A stretch of 64,000 bases of DNA. Origin: Sphingomonas naphthae. GTDB lineage: Bacteria > Pseudomonadota > Alphaproteobacteria > Sphingomonadales > Sphingomonadaceae. The notes beneath the pieces were generated by a model that saw nothing but the letters and a program-made list of their open reading frames with translations, was not told where the DNA came from and did not search any database. The DNA is taken from assembly GCF_028607085.1 (NCBI RefSeq), contig NZ_CP117411.1, positions 2,666,001 through 2,730,000 on the forward strand, written 5' to 3'. A program made the translations under genes and the position numbers. This document shows positions 51,832-60,390 of this stretch, in pieces. Numbering within the stretch: the first letter of the stretch is position 1; the number at the start of each line of letters is the position of its first letter.

Positions 51832-52571
51832 CCCAGTTTCTCCATCACGTCCTCGGGCACTTCGTAATTGCCCCAGACCTGCTGGACGTCGTCGTCGTCG
51901 TCGAGCGCGTCGATCAGCTTGAGGAGCTGGCCGGCGGTATCCTCGCCGACCTCGACGGTGGTCTGCGGGCGCCACGCCAGCTTGACCGCCTCGGGCGTGC
52001 CGAGCGTCTTTTCCAGCTCGCGGGCGACGTCGTGCATGCCCTCGATCGCGGTCCAGATCTCATGGCCGTCGTCGCTGGAGGAGACATCCTCCGCGCCGGC
52101 CTCGAGCGCGGCCTCGAACACCTTCTCCGCGTCACCCGCCTTGGCGGGGTAGGCGATCAGGCCGAGGCGGTCGAAGCCGTGGCTGACGGCACCCGGCGCG
52201 CCGAGATTGCCGCCGTTCTTGGAAACGGCGGTGCGCACGTTGGTGGCGGTGCGGTTGCGATTGTCGGTCAGCGTCTCGATGATGAGCGCCACGCCGCCGG
52301 GGCCGAAGCCCTCGTAGCGGATTTCCTCGTAATTCTCGCCGTCGTTGCCCGCCGCCTTGTTGATGGCGCGCTGGATATTGTCGTTCGGCATCGACTGGGC
52401 GCGCGCCGCGATCACCGCCGAGCGCAGCCGCGCGTTCATGTCGGGATCGGGCAAGCCGGACTTGGCCGCCACGGTGATCTCGCGGCTGAGCTTGGAAAAG
52501 AGCGCCGAACGCTTCTTATCCTGCGCGCCCTTGCGGTGCATGATGTTCTTGAATTTGGAATGGCCGGCCAT
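51828..52571 (-). CDS. yebC: YebC/PmpR-family regulator, 247 aa
   Basis: Complete family sequence, starting [15 protein letters not shown] and containing the [16 protein letters not shown] core near 90. YebC proteins act as transcription regulators and, in more recent work, as factors helping ribosomes at proline stretches. It sits directly upstream of ruvC, the widespread yebC-ruvC order. Asp-rich segment D-D-D-D-D near 232. Confidence 0.95.
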   Translation of the reverse strand: MAGHSKFKNIMHRKGAQDKKRSALFSKLSREITVAAKSGLPDPDMNARLRSAVIAARAQSMPNDNIQRAINKAAGNDGENYEEIRYEGFGPGGVALIIETLTDNRNRTATNVRTAVSKNGGNLGAPGAVSHGFDRLGLIAYPAKAGDAEKVFEAALEAGAEDVSSSDDGHEIWTAIEGMHDVARELEKTLGTPEAVKLAWRPQTTVEVGEDTAGQLLKLIDALDDDDDVQQVWGNYEVPEDVMEKLG

Positions 52572-52650
52572 GGCCTCGATCTCGCGCTATAGGATGTGGA
52601 TGAGGGGCTCTAGCCGCGCGACGCGCCGGCTTCAACCGATCGGAGGCAGA

Positions 52651-52815
52651 ATGGACAGGCAACCCAATCCGGGCGCGGGGCTGATCGGCGCGGGCGTCGC
52701 GCTGATGGCCTCGGGCATCGCCCTGATGATGACCAGCAAGGGCGCCGCCGCCGGGTTGATGGCGGCGGGCGTGGCGCTGATCGTGGTGGGGCTGCGGCGG
52801 GTGCGAAAACCCTGA
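52651..52815 (+). CDS. Small membrane protein, 54 aa
   Basis: GGAGG lies 5 nt before the ATG at 52651. The protein has two Gly/Ala-rich hydrophobic stretches (G-A-G-V-A-L-M-A-S-G-I-A-L-M-M and A-A-G-V-A-L-I-V-V-G-L) and a basic end (R-R-V-R-K-P). They repeat the pattern L-I/L-M-x-A-G-V-A-L, as if duplicated. It is divergent from yebC. Too short for a family call, but the ribosome binding site and codon use make it credible. Confidence 0.7.
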   Translation: MDRQPNPGAGLIGAGVALMASGIALMMTSKGAAAGLMAAGVALIVVGLRRVRKP

Positions 52816-52826
52816 CGCCTGCGCTG

Positions 52827-52908
52827 CCGGTGTTCTGGCGGACACCGGAGCCCAAGGTGGTATGCGTTGCGCTTAGTAAGCCAGGGCTCCGGCCTTCGCC
52901 GGAGCACG
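52827..52908. repeat. Palindromic doublet with CTCCGGCCTTCGCCGGAG arm
   Basis: The right arm repeats the hairpin CTCCGGC-CTTC-GCCGGAG found at 37600. The left arm CCGGTGT...ACACCGG-AGCCC is a different hairpin that keeps the GAGCCC/GGGCTC link. It follows the small membrane protein gene. Confidence 0.55.
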
Positions 52909-52927
52909 GTTGCGTCTGTGGCCCGGC

Positions 52928-53167
52928 TCAGGCCATGCCGAGCGCGGCCTTGTAGGTTTCCAGCAGAGCCTCGGCCTCGTCGCGGGCGTTCTTCTCCATC
53001 TTCCGCAGGCGGATGATCGAGCGCATCGTCTTGGTGTCGTAGCCCTGGCCCTTGGCTTCGTTGTAGACGTCCTTGACGTCGTCGGCGATGCCCTTCTTTT
53101 CCTCTTCGAGCCGCTCGATCCGCTCGATGAAAAGGCGCAGCTGATCGGCTGCGAGTAGATCGGCCAT
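52928..53167 (-). CDS. gapR: GapR-family nucleoid-associated protein (DUF2312), 79 aa
   Basis: Almost all helix and coiled coil. [12 protein letters not shown] near residue 14, [10 protein letters not shown] near 34 and I-I-R-L-R-K-M near 50 match the DUF2312/GapR signature. In Caulobacter, GapR clamps overtwisted DNA ahead of replication and transcription and stimulates topoisomerases. The length fits. The gene stands alone between repeats. Confidence 0.92.
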   Translation of the reverse strand: MADLLAADQLRLFIERIERLEEEKKGIADDVKDVYNEAKGQGYDTKTMRSIIRLRKMEKNARDEAEALLETYKAALGMA

Positions 53168-53283
53168 GGTGTCCCCGCTTGGTGAATCGTGAAGCCGGGG
53201 CGTTTAGGGGAGGTCGGCTACGGGGTAAACCGCGAACGGCGGCTTATCCCCAATACGGTCCACGGCGGCGATGCGCTCTTCCC

Positions 53284-53368
53284 GTCATTGCGAGCGCAGC
53301 GAAGCAATCCAGTTGCGACGCCGCGCCTGATCGAGAGGCTGGATTGCTTCGCTTGCGCTCGCAATGAC
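53284..53368. repeat. Inverted repeat, GTCATTGCGAGC family
   Basis: Arms GTCATTGCGAGCGCAGCGAA and its partner ending GCTCGCAATGAC are separated by about 25 bp. Relatives lie at 55274 and, as one arm, at 45356. It ends just before the DUF1244 stop. Confidence 0.78.
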
Positions 53369-53377
53369 GAGGCAGGT

Positions 53378-53683
53378 TCAGAACCCCCGGCCCTCGTTCT
53401 TCTTCAGGCTCGCGTTCATCCGCTCGATCTGTTCGGGGCTGGCCTCGCCCTGATAGCGACTTTTCCACTCTGCGGGAGCCATGCCGAGCACCGCCTCGCG
53501 GCCCGCCTGCCTGTCGAACGCGCCGCCCGATTCCTCGGCCAGCCAATCGCCCAAGCAATTGCGACAAAAGCCGGAAAGCCCCATCAGGTCGATATTCTCG
53601 GCATCGTGGCGGTGGCGCAGATGCTGCACCAGGCGGCGGAAAGCGGCGGCCTGGGTCGCGTCGTCGATGTCGTCGAGTGTCAT
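53378..53683 (-). CDS. DUF1244-family protein, 101 aa
   Basis: The conserved core has L-M-G-L-S-G-F-C-R-N-C-L-G-D-W near residue 38, with a C-R-N-C pair, and H-L-R-H-R-H near 21. It matches the DUF1244 family, common in alpha- and gammaproteobacteria and of unknown function. The Cys pair could bind metal. No partner gene is evident. Preceded and followed by non-coding sequence. Confidence 0.88.
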   Translation of the reverse strand: MTLDDIDDATQAAAFRRLVQHLRHRHDAENIDLMGLSGFCRNCLGDWLAEESGGAFDRQAGREAVLGMAPAEWKSRYQGEASPEQIERMNASLKKNEGRGF

Positions 53684-53778
53684 TGCCTCTTCCCACGCGG
53701 TGACTATGTAGGCCCCTCGCCTAGCCCCAAGCCCCCGGCTGATCCAGCCGAGAGACGCCGACGACGAGAGGTGCCGCC

Positions 53779-55248
53779 TTGCAGAATGATTTCCAACCCC
53801 GCCGCCGCAAGGTTCGCGTCCTCGCCACGCTCGGCCCGGCGAGCAGCAGCCCGGAGATGATCGCGAAGCTCCACCGCGCGGGCGCCGACGCCTTCCGCAT
53901 CAACATGAGCCACGGCGCCCATGCCGATAAAATCCCGCTGATCGAGGCGATCCGCGCGCTGGAGAAGCCGACCGGCCGGCCGACGACGATCCTGTTCGAC
54001 CTGCAAGGGCCGAAGCTGCGCGTGGGCCGCTTCGCCGAACCGCCGGTGATGCTGAAGACCGGCGAGACCTTCATCCTCGATCGCGACCCGACGCCGGGCG
54101 ACGCCGTCCGCGTCCAGCTGCCCCACCCCGAAATCTTCCAGGCGCTGACCGAGGGCGCGCGGCTGCTGCTCGACGACGGCAAGCTCACCCTGCGCGTCAC
54201 CAAGGTCGGGACCGACCGGATCGAGACGCGGATCGAGGTCGGCGGGCCGCTTTCCAACAACAAGGGCCTGAACGTACCCGACGTGGTGGTGCCGTTGGCG
54301 GCGCTGACCGAGAAGGATCGCGCCGATCTGTCGTTCGCGCTGGAGCAGGGCGCCGACTGGATCGCGCTCTCCTTCGTGCAGCGGCCCGAGGACGTGGCCG
54401 AGGCGCGGCGGCTGATCGGCGGCAAGGCGGCGCTGCTGGTGAAGATCGAGAAGCCCTCGGCGATCGACCGGCTCGACGAGATCCTGGAACTGGCCGACGC
54501 GGCGATGGTCGCGCGCGGCGATCTGGGCGTGGAACTGCCGCCAGAGCGCGTGCCGCCGCTCCAGAAGCGCATCATCGAGACCGCGCGCCGGCTGGGCAAG
54601 CCGGTGGTGGTGGCCACGCAGATGCTCGAATCGATGATCCAGGCGCCTACGCCGACCCGCGCCGAAGTCTCCGACGTGGCGACCGCCATCTACGACGGCG
54701 CCGACGCGATCATGCTCTCGGCCGAAAGCGCGGCGGGCGCATGGCCGGAGGAATCGGTGGCGATGATGGACCGGATCGCGGTGTCGGTGGAGGCCGACCC
54801 CGGCTATGCCGCGCGCATCCACTTCACCGAGACCTTGCCCGACGCGACCACCGCCGACGCGCTGTCGGCCGCCGCGCAGGGCATCGTGGAGACGGTGTCC
54901 GCCTCGGGCATCTGCTGCTTCACCATATCGGGATCGACCGCGCGGCGCATCGCCCGCGAGCGGCCGTCCGTGCCGCTGCTGGTGATGACGCCCCGGCAGG
55001 TGACGGCGCGGCGGCTGGGCCTGCTGTGGGGCGCCCATGCGGTGCGCACCCGCGACGTCGCCAGCTTCGAGGAGATGGTCGCCAAGTCCAAGCGGATGGT
55101 GCTGCGCCACGGGATCGGCAAGTCGGGCGACCGGGTGGTGCTGATGGCGGGCGTGCCGTTCGGGACGCCGGGATCGACCAACGTGCTGCACGTCGTGCGG
55201 CTGACCGGCGACGAACTGAAGAATTACACGGGGCCAGAGGGCGGCTGA
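53779..55248 (+). CDS. pyk: Pyruvate kinase, 489 aa
   Basis: The last ATP-forming step of glycolysis. Conserved blocks: R-V-L-A-T-L-G-P-A-S near 13, L-F-D-L-Q-G-P-K-L near 74, the active-site helix V-K-I-E-K-P-S-A-I and A-A-M-V-A-R-G-D-L-G-V-E-L near 250, and M-L-E-S-M-I near 285. TTG at 53779 is the start, with GAGAGG upstream; no better start is in frame. It is a single gene with a strong inverted repeat after it. Confidence 0.95.
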   Translation: MQNDFQPRRRKVRVLATLGPASSSPEMIAKLHRAGADAFRINMSHGAHADKIPLIEAIRALEKPTGRPTTILFDLQGPKLRVGRFAEPPVMLKTGETFILDRDPTPGDAVRVQLPHPEIFQALTEGARLLLDDGKLTLRVTKVGTDRIETRIEVGGPLSNNKGLNVPDVVVPLAALTEKDRADLSFALEQGADWIALSFVQRPEDVAEARRLIGGKAALLVKIEKPSAIDRLDEILELADAAMVARGDLGVELPPERVPPLQKRIIETARRLGKPVVVATQMLESMIQAPTPTRAEVSDVATAIYDGADAIMLSAESAAGAWPEESVAMMDRIAVSVEADPGYAARIHFTETLPDATTADALSAAAQGIVETVSASGICCFTISGSTARRIARERPSVPLLVMTPRQVTARRLGLLWGAHAVRTRDVASFEEMVAKSKRMVLRHGIGKSGDRVVLMAGVPFGTPGSTNVLHVVRLTGDELKNYTGPEGG

Positions 55249-55273
55249 GGCCGGCGCCGCCCACTCCCACATC

Positions 55274-55338
55274 GTCATTGCGAGCGTAGCGAAGCAATCC
55301 AGCGCCGGACTGGATTGCTTCGCTACGCTCGCAATGAC
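55274..55338. repeat. Inverted repeat, GTCATTGCGAGC family, near perfect
   Basis: Arms of 29 bp (GTCATTGCGAGCGTAGCG and on) pair perfectly around a 7-nt centre. It could also stop transcripts from pyk and the convergent DUF3035 gene. Confidence 0.82.
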
Positions 55339-55342
55339 GAAT

Positions 55343-55368
55343 GTCACCCCGGCCTGTGCCGGGGCGAC
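55343..55368. repeat. Half element GTCACCCCGGC-CTGT-GCCGGGGCGAC
   Basis: A single hairpin arm of the kind that forms the doublet at 60391. It lies directly next to the 55274 repeat. Confidence 0.55.
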
Positions 55369-55378
55369 CGTGTGGGGC

Positions 55379-55786
55379 TTACTGCTGCGGTGCCGGGGTC
55401 GCCGGAGCCTTCAGGATATCCTGCGTGACGGCGCCCTTGTTGACGACCGTCGTGCCGGGGTCGCCCGCCGTGGAGCGGATGCCCGCGTCGGCTTCGCGAC
55501 CGGCCTGCCCCGCGATGGCGGCCTCGCCCTGGCTGACCGGCGAGGGATTGCCGAACATCGCGCTCAGCGCCTGGGTGGAGGTATCGGCCTCCTGCGGGCG
55601 CGGGGCGCCGGGGCGCGGCGGCACGAGATTGAAATCGGGCGGCACGACCAGCGGCGCGCGGCGGGCGACGGCATATTCGTCCAGCCCCGAGCGGGCCGAC
55701 ATCACGCCGCTCGTCTTGCCGCGACCGCAGCCGGCCAGCGCCAGAAGCGCCACGGCCGCCATCGAACCCACCACCAACTTACGCAT
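55379..55786 (-). CDS. DUF3035 lipoprotein (BamF-like), 135 aa
   Basis: Lipobox L-A-L-A-G-C near residue 20 marks an outer-membrane-directed lipoprotein. The family-typical L-V-V-P-P-D-F-N-L-V-P-P-R-P near 49 is present. In Caulobacter and related bacteria DUF3035 proteins associate with the BAM outer-membrane assembly machinery. ATG at 55786 has GGAGG 6 nt upstream and is preferred to the ATG two codons earlier. The gene overlaps the end of lspA, which encodes the enzyme needed to process it. Confidence 0.87.
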   Translation of the reverse strand: MRKLVVGSMAAVALLALAGCGRGKTSGVMSARSGLDEYAVARRAPLVVPPDFNLVPPRPGAPRPQEADTSTQALSAMFGNPSPVSQGEAAIAGQAGREADAGIRSTAGDPGTTVVNKGAVTQDILKAPATPAPQQ

Positions 55787-56282
55787 GTACATCCTCCGAA
55801 GACCCCGCCGACTCGCGCGAGAGGATCGCGCGGATCACGAGGATCGCGACACCGATGCTAATGGCCGCATCGGCGAGATTGAAGACCAAAAAGGGTTGCC
55901 AGTCCCCGAAGTGCAGATCGGCATAGTCTACGACATAGCCGACGCGGACGCGATCGATGATATTGCCGCACGCGCCGCCCAGCACCATGCCCAGCGCCGC
56001 CCCGTCCCACGGCCGCTTTTCGCGCCACAGCCAGAAGGCGACGCCCCCGGTGATCACGAGGGTGAGCACCACCAGCAGCCAGCGGCCGATCGCCCCGTCG
56101 GCGGTGAGGAAGCCCATCGAGACGCCGTAATTCTGCACCCAGCGCAGGTTGAAGATCGGCAGCACCGCGATCTGCCCGCGAAACGGCAGCGCCAGCGGAT
56201 AGGTGACATACCATTTGACGAGCTGGTCGAGCAGCACCGTGCCGAGGGCGACGAGGATGCCGGCGCGGCGGGCGGCGATCAT
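55779..56282 (-). CDS. lspA: Lipoprotein signal peptidase II, 167 aa
   Basis: Cleaves lipoprotein signal peptides. Four membrane spans; the catalytic Asp pair lies in G-N-I-I-D-R-V near 112 and F-N-L-A-D-A-A-I near 139. The start ATG at 56282 overlaps the ileS stop by 4 nt. Order ribF-ileS-lspA-DUF3035 is common in sphingomonads. Confidence 0.95.
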   Translation of the reverse strand: MIAARRAGILVALGTVLLDQLVKWYVTYPLALPFRGQIAVLPIFNLRWVQNYGVSMGFLTADGAIGRWLLVVLTLVITGGVAFWLWREKRPWDGAALGMVLGGACGNIIDRVRVGYVVDYADLHFGDWQPFLVFNLADAAISIGVAILVIRAILSRESAGSSEDVHA

Positions 56283-59251
56283 CCGGCCACCACCTCGGCG
56301 CAGCGGCCGCACAGTGCGCTGTCCTCGGCCACGTCGGGCAGGTGGCGCCAGCAGCGGCCGCATTTGTCATGCTCGGTCTTGGCGACCTCGAAGCGGACGA
56401 GATCGTCGCCCGACATCTCGACCGCCAGCGCGGGATCGCCCTCGGTCACGGTGACCGGCGCGGTGATCGCCAGTTCGGCGAAGTCGGTGGCGCGCAACAA
56501 GGCCGCGTCGGCGGGATCATAGACCACCGCCGTCACCTCGGCCTCCAGGCTCGATCCGATCACCTTGCCCCGGCGCAGCGGCTCGACCTCGGCCGTCAGG
56601 TGCTGGCGCATCGTGCGCAGCCGCTCCCACTTCATCCGCAGGTCGTCGTTGGCCCAGGCGCCATCCACCTCGGGCCATTCGAGCAGGTGGACCGATCCGC
56701 CCGCCGGATAGCGCGTGCCCCACACTTCCTCGGCGGTGAAGCACAGGATCGGCGCGGCGTAGCGGACGAGGGCGTGGAACAGCAGGTCCAGCACGGTGCG
56801 ATAGGCACGTCGCTTCGGGTCGCTCGCGGCGTCGCAGTAGAGCGAATCCTTGCGGATATCGAAGAAGAAGGCCGACAGGTCGTTGTTGGCGAAATCGGTG
56901 AGCGCGCGGGCGTAGCGGTTGAACTCGAACGCCCCGAGCGCCGCCTTCAGCTCGCCATCGAGCGTGGCGAGCAGGTGGAGGACGTAGCGTTCCAGCTCGG
57001 GCATGTCGGCCGGCGCGACCCGCTCGGCCTCGTCGAAGCCGTCCAAGGCGCCCAGCAGATAGCGATAGGTGTTGCGCAGCTTGCGATAGGCGTCCGACGT
57101 GGTGGCCAGCACCTCCTTGCCGATGCGGACGTCCTCGAAATAGTCGGTCGAGGCCACCCACAACCGCAGGATATCCGCCCCGCTCTCGCCGATGATCTTG
57201 AGCGGATCGACGACGTTGCCGACCGACTTGGACATCTTGCGCCCCTGCCCGTCCAGCGCGAAGCCGTGGGTCAGCACCGCCTTGTAGGGCGCATGGCCTC
57301 GCGTGCCGCAGCTTTCGAGCAGCGACGACTGGAACCAGCCGCGATGCTGATCCGATCCTTCGAGATACAGATCGGCGACGGTGCCCGCGCCATAGCGCGC
57401 CTCGATGGTGAAGGCGTGGGTCGATCCGCTGTCGAACCACACGTCGAGGATGTCCGACTGGGGCTCGTAATCGGCGGCGTTATGGTCGTTGCCGAGCAGC
57501 GCCTGATGATCGGCCGTCACCCAGGCGTCCGCGCCGCCCGCCCTGAACGCCGCGACGATGCGGGCGTTGACGGCGGGATCGCGCAGGTAATCGCCCGTCG
57601 CGCGGTTGACGTAGAGCGCGATCGGCACGCCCCAGGCGCGCTGGCGGGAGATCACCCAATCGGGGCGGCCCGCGACCATCGATCCGATGCGGTTGCGGCC
57701 CTTTTCGGGGACGAAGCGGGTAGCGTCGATCGCGGCGAGAGCGGTCTGGCGGAGCGTGAACTCCCTCTCCCCTTCAGGGGAGAGGGTCGGGGAGAGGGCC
57801 TGTCCTTCGAGCGATGCGGTATCGGGGGACGGCCCCTCTCCCAACCCTCTCCCCGGAAGGGGAGAGGGCTTTAGCGCCTTGTCCATCGCGATGAACCACT
57901 GCGGGGTTGCGCGGAAGATCACCTTGGCCTTGGAGCGCCACGAATGCGGATAGCTGTGCTGGAAATCGGCGCTGGCCGCCAGCAGCCCGCCCGCCTCGCG
58001 CAGATCGGTGCAGATCGGGCCGTCGGGGGCGTTGAACTTGGGGTTGATGACCGAGCCCTGCCCACCCAGCCAGCCCCAGTCGGCGCGATACTTGCCGTCG
58101 CCCTCGACCGCGAAGACCGGATCGATCCCGTGCGCCTTGCACAGCAGGAAATCGTCCTCGCCATGATCGGGCGCCATGTGGACGAGCCCGGTGCCCGCAT
58201 CGGTGGTGACGAAATCGCCGGGCAGCATCGGCCGGGGCTTCGCGAAGAAGCCGCCGAGATGGTGCATCGGGTGGCGGACGAGCGTACCGGCGAGATCGGC
58301 GCCTTTGAAAGCGCCGTCACACTCTACCGAGACGCCCTGATCGCTCGAACCAGACGCAATTGGGGGTAGCCCGACCCGCTTGGCGAACTGTGCATAGAGC
58401 GCCGTGGCGACCAAGGCCGACTTGATCCCGCTTGAGTGGCCGACAATGTTGAGGTGCACATACTCAACCTCCGGCCCATAAGCCAAAGCCTGGTTCACCG
58501 GGATCGTCCACGGCGTGGTCGTCCAGATCACGGCGTGCGCGTTGACCAGCTCGGGGATCGGGCTCTCGACGATCTCGAACGCCACGTCGATCTGGGTCGA
58601 GGTGATGTCCTCATATTCCACCTCGGCCTCGGCCAGGGCGGTCTTTTCCACCGGGGACCACATCACCGGCTTGGCGCCGCGATAGAGCTGGGCACTTTCG
58701 GCGAATTTCAGCAGCTCGCCGGCGATCGTGGCCTCGGCGTCATATTTCATCGTGAGGTAGGGATCGTCCCAGTCGCCCATCACGCCGAGGCGCTTGAACT
58801 GGTCGCGCTGCACATCGACCCAGCGTTCGGCATAGGCGCGGCATTCGGCGCGGAAGGCGATCGGGTCGACCTGATCCTTGTCGAGCTTCTTCTTGCGATA
58901 TTGCTCCTCGACCTTCCATTCGATCGGCAGGCCGTGGCAGTCCCAGCCGGGGACGTAGGGCGCATCCTTGCCGAGCAGGCTCTGGCTGCGGACGACGATG
59001 TCCTTCAGCACCTTGTTCATGGCGTGGCCCATGTGGATGTCGCCATTGGCGTAGGGCGGGCCGTCGTGCAGGATGAACCGCTCGCGGCCGGCGCGCGCCG
59101 CGCGGAGCTGGCCGTACAGATCGTCCGCCGCCCACTTGGCCAGTATAGCCGGCTCCTTCTGCGCGAGGCCCGCCTTCATCGGAAAGTCGGTCTTGGGCAG
59201 GAAGACGGTGGCGCGCCAATCGGGCGCCGCGGGCTCGGGCTGGTCGGTCAT
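56279..59251 (-). CDS. ileS: Isoleucyl-tRNA synthetase with an in-frame repeat insertion, 990 aa
   Basis: Charges tRNA-Ile and edits valine. The HIGH-type motif is H-M-G-H near 73. The editing domain (about 200-400) includes T-T-T-P-W-T. K-M-S-K-S lies near 675, and a C-terminal zinc-binding C-G-R-C ... C-G-R-C closes the protein. Between M-D-K-A-L-K and F-T-L-R-Q-T (about residues 461-497), 36 Pro/Gly/Ser/Glu-rich residues have no counterpart in E. coli IleRS and are encoded by a palindromic repeat. A local patch of atypical composition also occurs near 58310-58470, in the editing domain. The frame is intact, so the enzyme is likely functional. Confidence 0.95.
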   Translation of the reverse strand: MTDQPEPAAPDWRATVFLPKTDFPMKAGLAQKEPAILAKWAADDLYGQLRAARAGRERFILHDGPPYANGDIHMGHAMNKVLKDIVVRSQSLLGKDAPYVPGWDCHGLPIEWKVEEQYRKKKLDKDQVDPIAFRAECRAYAERWVDVQRDQFKRLGVMGDWDDPYLTMKYDAEATIAGELLKFAESAQLYRGAKPVMWSPVEKTALAEAEVEYEDITSTQIDVAFEIVESPIPELVNAHAVIWTTTPWTIPVNQALAYGPEVEYVHLNIVGHSSGIKSALVATALYAQFAKRVGLPPIASGSSDQGVSVECDGAFKGADLAGTLVRHPMHHLGGFFAKPRPMLPGDFVTTDAGTGLVHMAPDHGEDDFLLCKAHGIDPVFAVEGDGKYRADWGWLGGQGSVINPKFNAPDGPICTDLREAGGLLAASADFQHSYPHSWRSKAKVIFRATPQWFIAMDKALKPSPLPGRGLGEGPSPDTASLEGQALSPTLSPEGEREFTLRQTALAAIDATRFVPEKGRNRIGSMVAGRPDWVISRQRAWGVPIALYVNRATGDYLRDPAVNARIVAAFRAGGADAWVTADHQALLGNDHNAADYEPQSDILDVWFDSGSTHAFTIEARYGAGTVADLYLEGSDQHRGWFQSSLLESCGTRGHAPYKAVLTHGFALDGQGRKMSKSVGNVVDPLKIIGESGADILRLWVASTDYFEDVRIGKEVLATTSDAYRKLRNTYRYLLGALDGFDEAERVAPADMPELERYVLHLLATLDGELKAALGAFEFNRYARALTDFANNDLSAFFFDIRKDSLYCDAASDPKRRAYRTVLDLLFHALVRYAAPILCFTAEEVWGTRYPAGGSVHLLEWPEVDGAWANDDLRMKWERLRTMRQHLTAEVEPLRRGKVIGSSLEAEVTAVVYDPADAALLRATDFAELAITAPVTVTEGDPALAVEMSGDDLVRFEVAKTEHDKCGRCWRHLPDVAEDSALCGRCAEVVAG
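57763..57868. repeat. Palindromic element inside ileS, CCCCTTCAGGGG family
   Basis: The left arm CCCTCTCCCCTTCAGGGG and the right arm CCCCGGAAGGGGAGAGGG are inverted, and GGGGAGAGGGCC pairs with GGCCCCTCTCCC between them. It has the same layout as the intergenic copy at 37654. It is read through in frame by ileS on the minus strand as P-S-P-L-P-G-R-G-L-G-E-G and so on. Confidence 0.88.
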
Positions 59252-59318
59252 GGTGGCGCGGGCCTTAGCGCAAACTTCGCCCCGTGCGAATGTTTTGCGG
59301 CACTTCGCGCGCCCCCAA

Positions 59319-59405
59319 CCCGTTCGCCCTGAGCGAAGTCGAAGGGCGTGCGACCGGGCGACACCGCTTGGGGCACGTCCTTCGACTTCGCTCAGGACGA
59401 ACGGG
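59319..59405. repeat. Inverted repeat, CGTCCTGAGC family
   Basis: Arms CCCGTTCGCCCTGAGCGAAG and CTTCGCTCAGGACGAACGGG are nearly perfect partners over about 32 bp, with a spacer of about 22 bp. It fills the ribF-ileS gap and abuts the ribF stop codon. Confidence 0.78.
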
Positions 59406-60338
59406 CTATAGAGTTTCCGCCAACACCCGCCGCGCTTCCGCGCAATCCTTGTCCATCTGCGCCACCAGCGCGTCGAGCGTGTCGAATTTCGCCTCGGGGC
59501 GGAGGAAGCGGATCAGCTCCACCTCCAGCGGCTCGCCATAGAGATCGCCGGTGAAATCGAACAGGAACGCCTCGAGCAATTCCTTCGGCGGATCGAAGGT
59601 GGGGCGGATGCCGAGGTTGGCGGCGCCATCGAACACGCGGCCATCGGCCAGCCGCGCGCGGACCGCGTAGATGCCGTATCGGGCGCGCTGATACTCGCCC
59701 ATCTCGATATTGGCGGTGGGGTAGCCGATCGTGCGGCCGAGCTTGTCGCCGTGGCGCACCCCGCCCCGGATCGCGAAGGGGCGGGTGAGGAGCGCGGCGG
59801 CGGTGTCCATGTCGCCCTCGGCGAGCGCCATGCGGATGCGGCTGGAGGAGATGGGGGTGCCCTCGTCCTCCACCGGGGAGACCGCCTCGGCGACCAGCCC
59901 GCGCGCCTCGCCCAGCGCCTGCAACGCCGCGACATCGCCCGCGCGGCGGGCGCCGAAGGTGAAATCGAGGCCGGTCACGACATGCGCGGCGCCCGCCTTG
60001 CCGATCAGATGATCGGTCACGAACGCCTCCGGGCTGACGCCGGCGAGCGCGGCATCGAAGCGGAAGGTGAGCATCGCATCGGCGCCGGCGGCTGCGAACA
60101 GGCGGGCGCGCTGTTCCATGTCGGTCAGCAGGAAAGGCGCGGCGGCGGGGCGGAAATAGCGGACGGGGTGCGGATCGAAGGTGGCGACGATCGCCGGGCG
60201 CCCGGAGGCGCGCGCCAGATCGACCGCGCGACCGACCACCGCCTGATGCCCCCGGTGGAAGCCGTCGAAATTGCCCAGCGCGACCACGCCGCCGCGCAGA
60301 TGCGGCGGCACCGGGCGGTCGCTCGTCAGCCGCTCCAT
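59406..60338 (-). CDS. ribF: Bifunctional riboflavin kinase / FAD synthetase, 310 aa
   Basis: N-terminal adenylyltransferase domain (about 1-180) with G-N-F-D-G-F-H-R-G-H near 19 and the later S-S-S-R-I-R motif. C-terminal flavokinase domain (about 185-305) with V-R-H-G-D-K-L-G-R-T-I-G-Y-P-T-A-N. It makes FMN and FAD from riboflavin. The gene precedes ileS on the same strand, separated by a repeat. No FMN riboswitch is visible upstream. Confidence 0.95.
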   Translation of the reverse strand: MERLTSDRPVPPHLRGGVVALGNFDGFHRGHQAVVGRAVDLARASGRPAIVATFDPHPVRYFRPAAAPFLLTDMEQRARLFAAAGADAMLTFRFDAALAGVSPEAFVTDHLIGKAGAAHVVTGLDFTFGARRAGDVAALQALGEARGLVAEAVSPVEDEGTPISSSRIRMALAEGDMDTAAALLTRPFAIRGGVRHGDKLGRTIGYPTANIEMGEYQRARYGIYAVRARLADGRVFDGAANLGIRPTFDPPKELLEAFLFDFTGDLYGEPLEVELIRFLRPEAKFDTLDALVAQMDKDCAEARRVLAETL

Positions 60339-60390
60339 GGGGCGGGGCTATAGGGGGGCGAAAGGGCGATGCCTAGGGTGAACCATGTTC

